From an uncultured Haemophilus sp. (lineage in GTDB: Bacteria > Pseudomonadota > Gammaproteobacteria > Enterobacterales > Pasteurellaceae), in the NCBI GenBank assembly GCA_959600045.1, contig CAUGKJ010000036.1:1-7875 (forward strand): a stretch of 7,875 bases of DNA, in the 5' to 3' direction. Each line of letters opens with the position of its first letter. The first letter of the stretch is position 1. This document shows positions 7,747 to 7,875 of this stretch, piece by piece. A program made the translations under genes and the position numbers. The notes beneath the pieces are model-generated. The model saw nothing but the letters and a program-made list of their open reading frames with translations. It ran no database searches and was not told the DNA's origin.

Positions 7747-7875
7747 ATGAATAAGATAAAAAATGGCTGGTTAAGCCAGGCAAGAAAAGTGATTTCACCA
7801 CATTTTGATGAACGTCCTGATGTAGAGGATATTTCATTACTCGTTATTCATTACATCAGTTTGCCGCCAGAACAA
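7747..7875 (+). CDS. ampD: 1,6-anhydro-N-acetylmuramyl-L-alanine amidase AmpD, 5' part (runs off the right edge)
   Basis: The first 43 residues read [20 protein letters not shown]... and match the AmpD N terminus (E. coli: GWLVGARRVPSPHYDCRPDD). They include HFDERPD and the [11 protein letters not shown] strand with H35, which corresponds to the first zinc ligand (His34 in the enterobacterial enzyme). AmpD is a cytoplasmic zinc amidase that removes the peptide from anhydro-MurNAc muropeptides during wall recycling; its loss induces AmpC in species that have AmpR/AmpC. The start ATG at 7747 has only a poor Shine-Dalgarno. The gene is divergent from pilA, the same pairing as ampD-ppdD in E. coli. 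Confidence 0.93.
   Translation, partial: MNKIKNGWLSQARKVISPHFDERPDVEDISLLVIHYISLPPEQ

Noticed and set aside
6998..7837. Minus-strand frames at 6998-7234, 7307-7540 and 7604-7837
   Set aside because: They overlap pilB, pilA or the pilA promoter region out of frame and carry no family signature.

Overview
The window reads as chromosomal DNA of a Haemophilus-type member of the Pasteurellaceae. Three signs support this. The PilA protein is very close to the H. influenzae pilin as I remember it. There are six perfect copies of the Haemophilus DNA uptake core AAGTGCGGT. A near-perfect palindrome of the CRP-S (competence regulatory element) type lies in front of pilA. H. parainfluenzae or a close relative is my best guess, but the species cannot be fixed by eye. 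The genes are housekeeping, cell-envelope and competence genes; no prophage, insertion sequence, CRISPR array or defence system is visible.

Layout. On the + strand, 1-1299 holds the 3' part of mreC and complete mreD (rod-shape elongasome). A strong bidirectional terminator at 1307-1336 separates them from a long convergent minus-strand block. Read in its own direction from right to left, that block is pilA, pilB, pilC, pilD (type IV pilus and DNA uptake), then coaE (last step of CoA synthesis), yacG (gyrase inhibitor), a small GNAT-family protein and rhlB (RNA helicase). At the right edge, ampD (muropeptide amidase) starts on the + strand, divergent from pilA. No gene-free stretch exceeds about 145 bases: 2593-2682 is the rhlB leader, 3781-3868 the coaE leader with a hairpin, and 7605-7746 the pilA/ampD promoter region.

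How the genes work together. PilA is the major pilin, PilB the assembly ATPase, PilC the inner-membrane platform and PilD the prepilin peptidase. Tight spacing (6 nt, 8 nt and a 4-nt overlap) indicates one operon, probably switched on by CRP plus Sxy during competence. The coaE-yacG-GNAT set is likewise coupled by short overlaps. The order ampD / pilA-pilB-pilC ... coaE ... yacG resembles the enteric ampD-ppdD-hofB-hofC-coaE-yacG neighbourhood, so this looks like an ancestral gammaproteobacterial arrangement.

Points for a second look are an apparent N-terminal frameshift in rhlB (net loss of about 8 nt relative to the family), a PilD without the usual cytoplasmic cysteine tetrad, a hairpin in the coaE leader, and the clustering of uptake sequences in the pil-coaE half. 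I found no convincing previously undescribed system.
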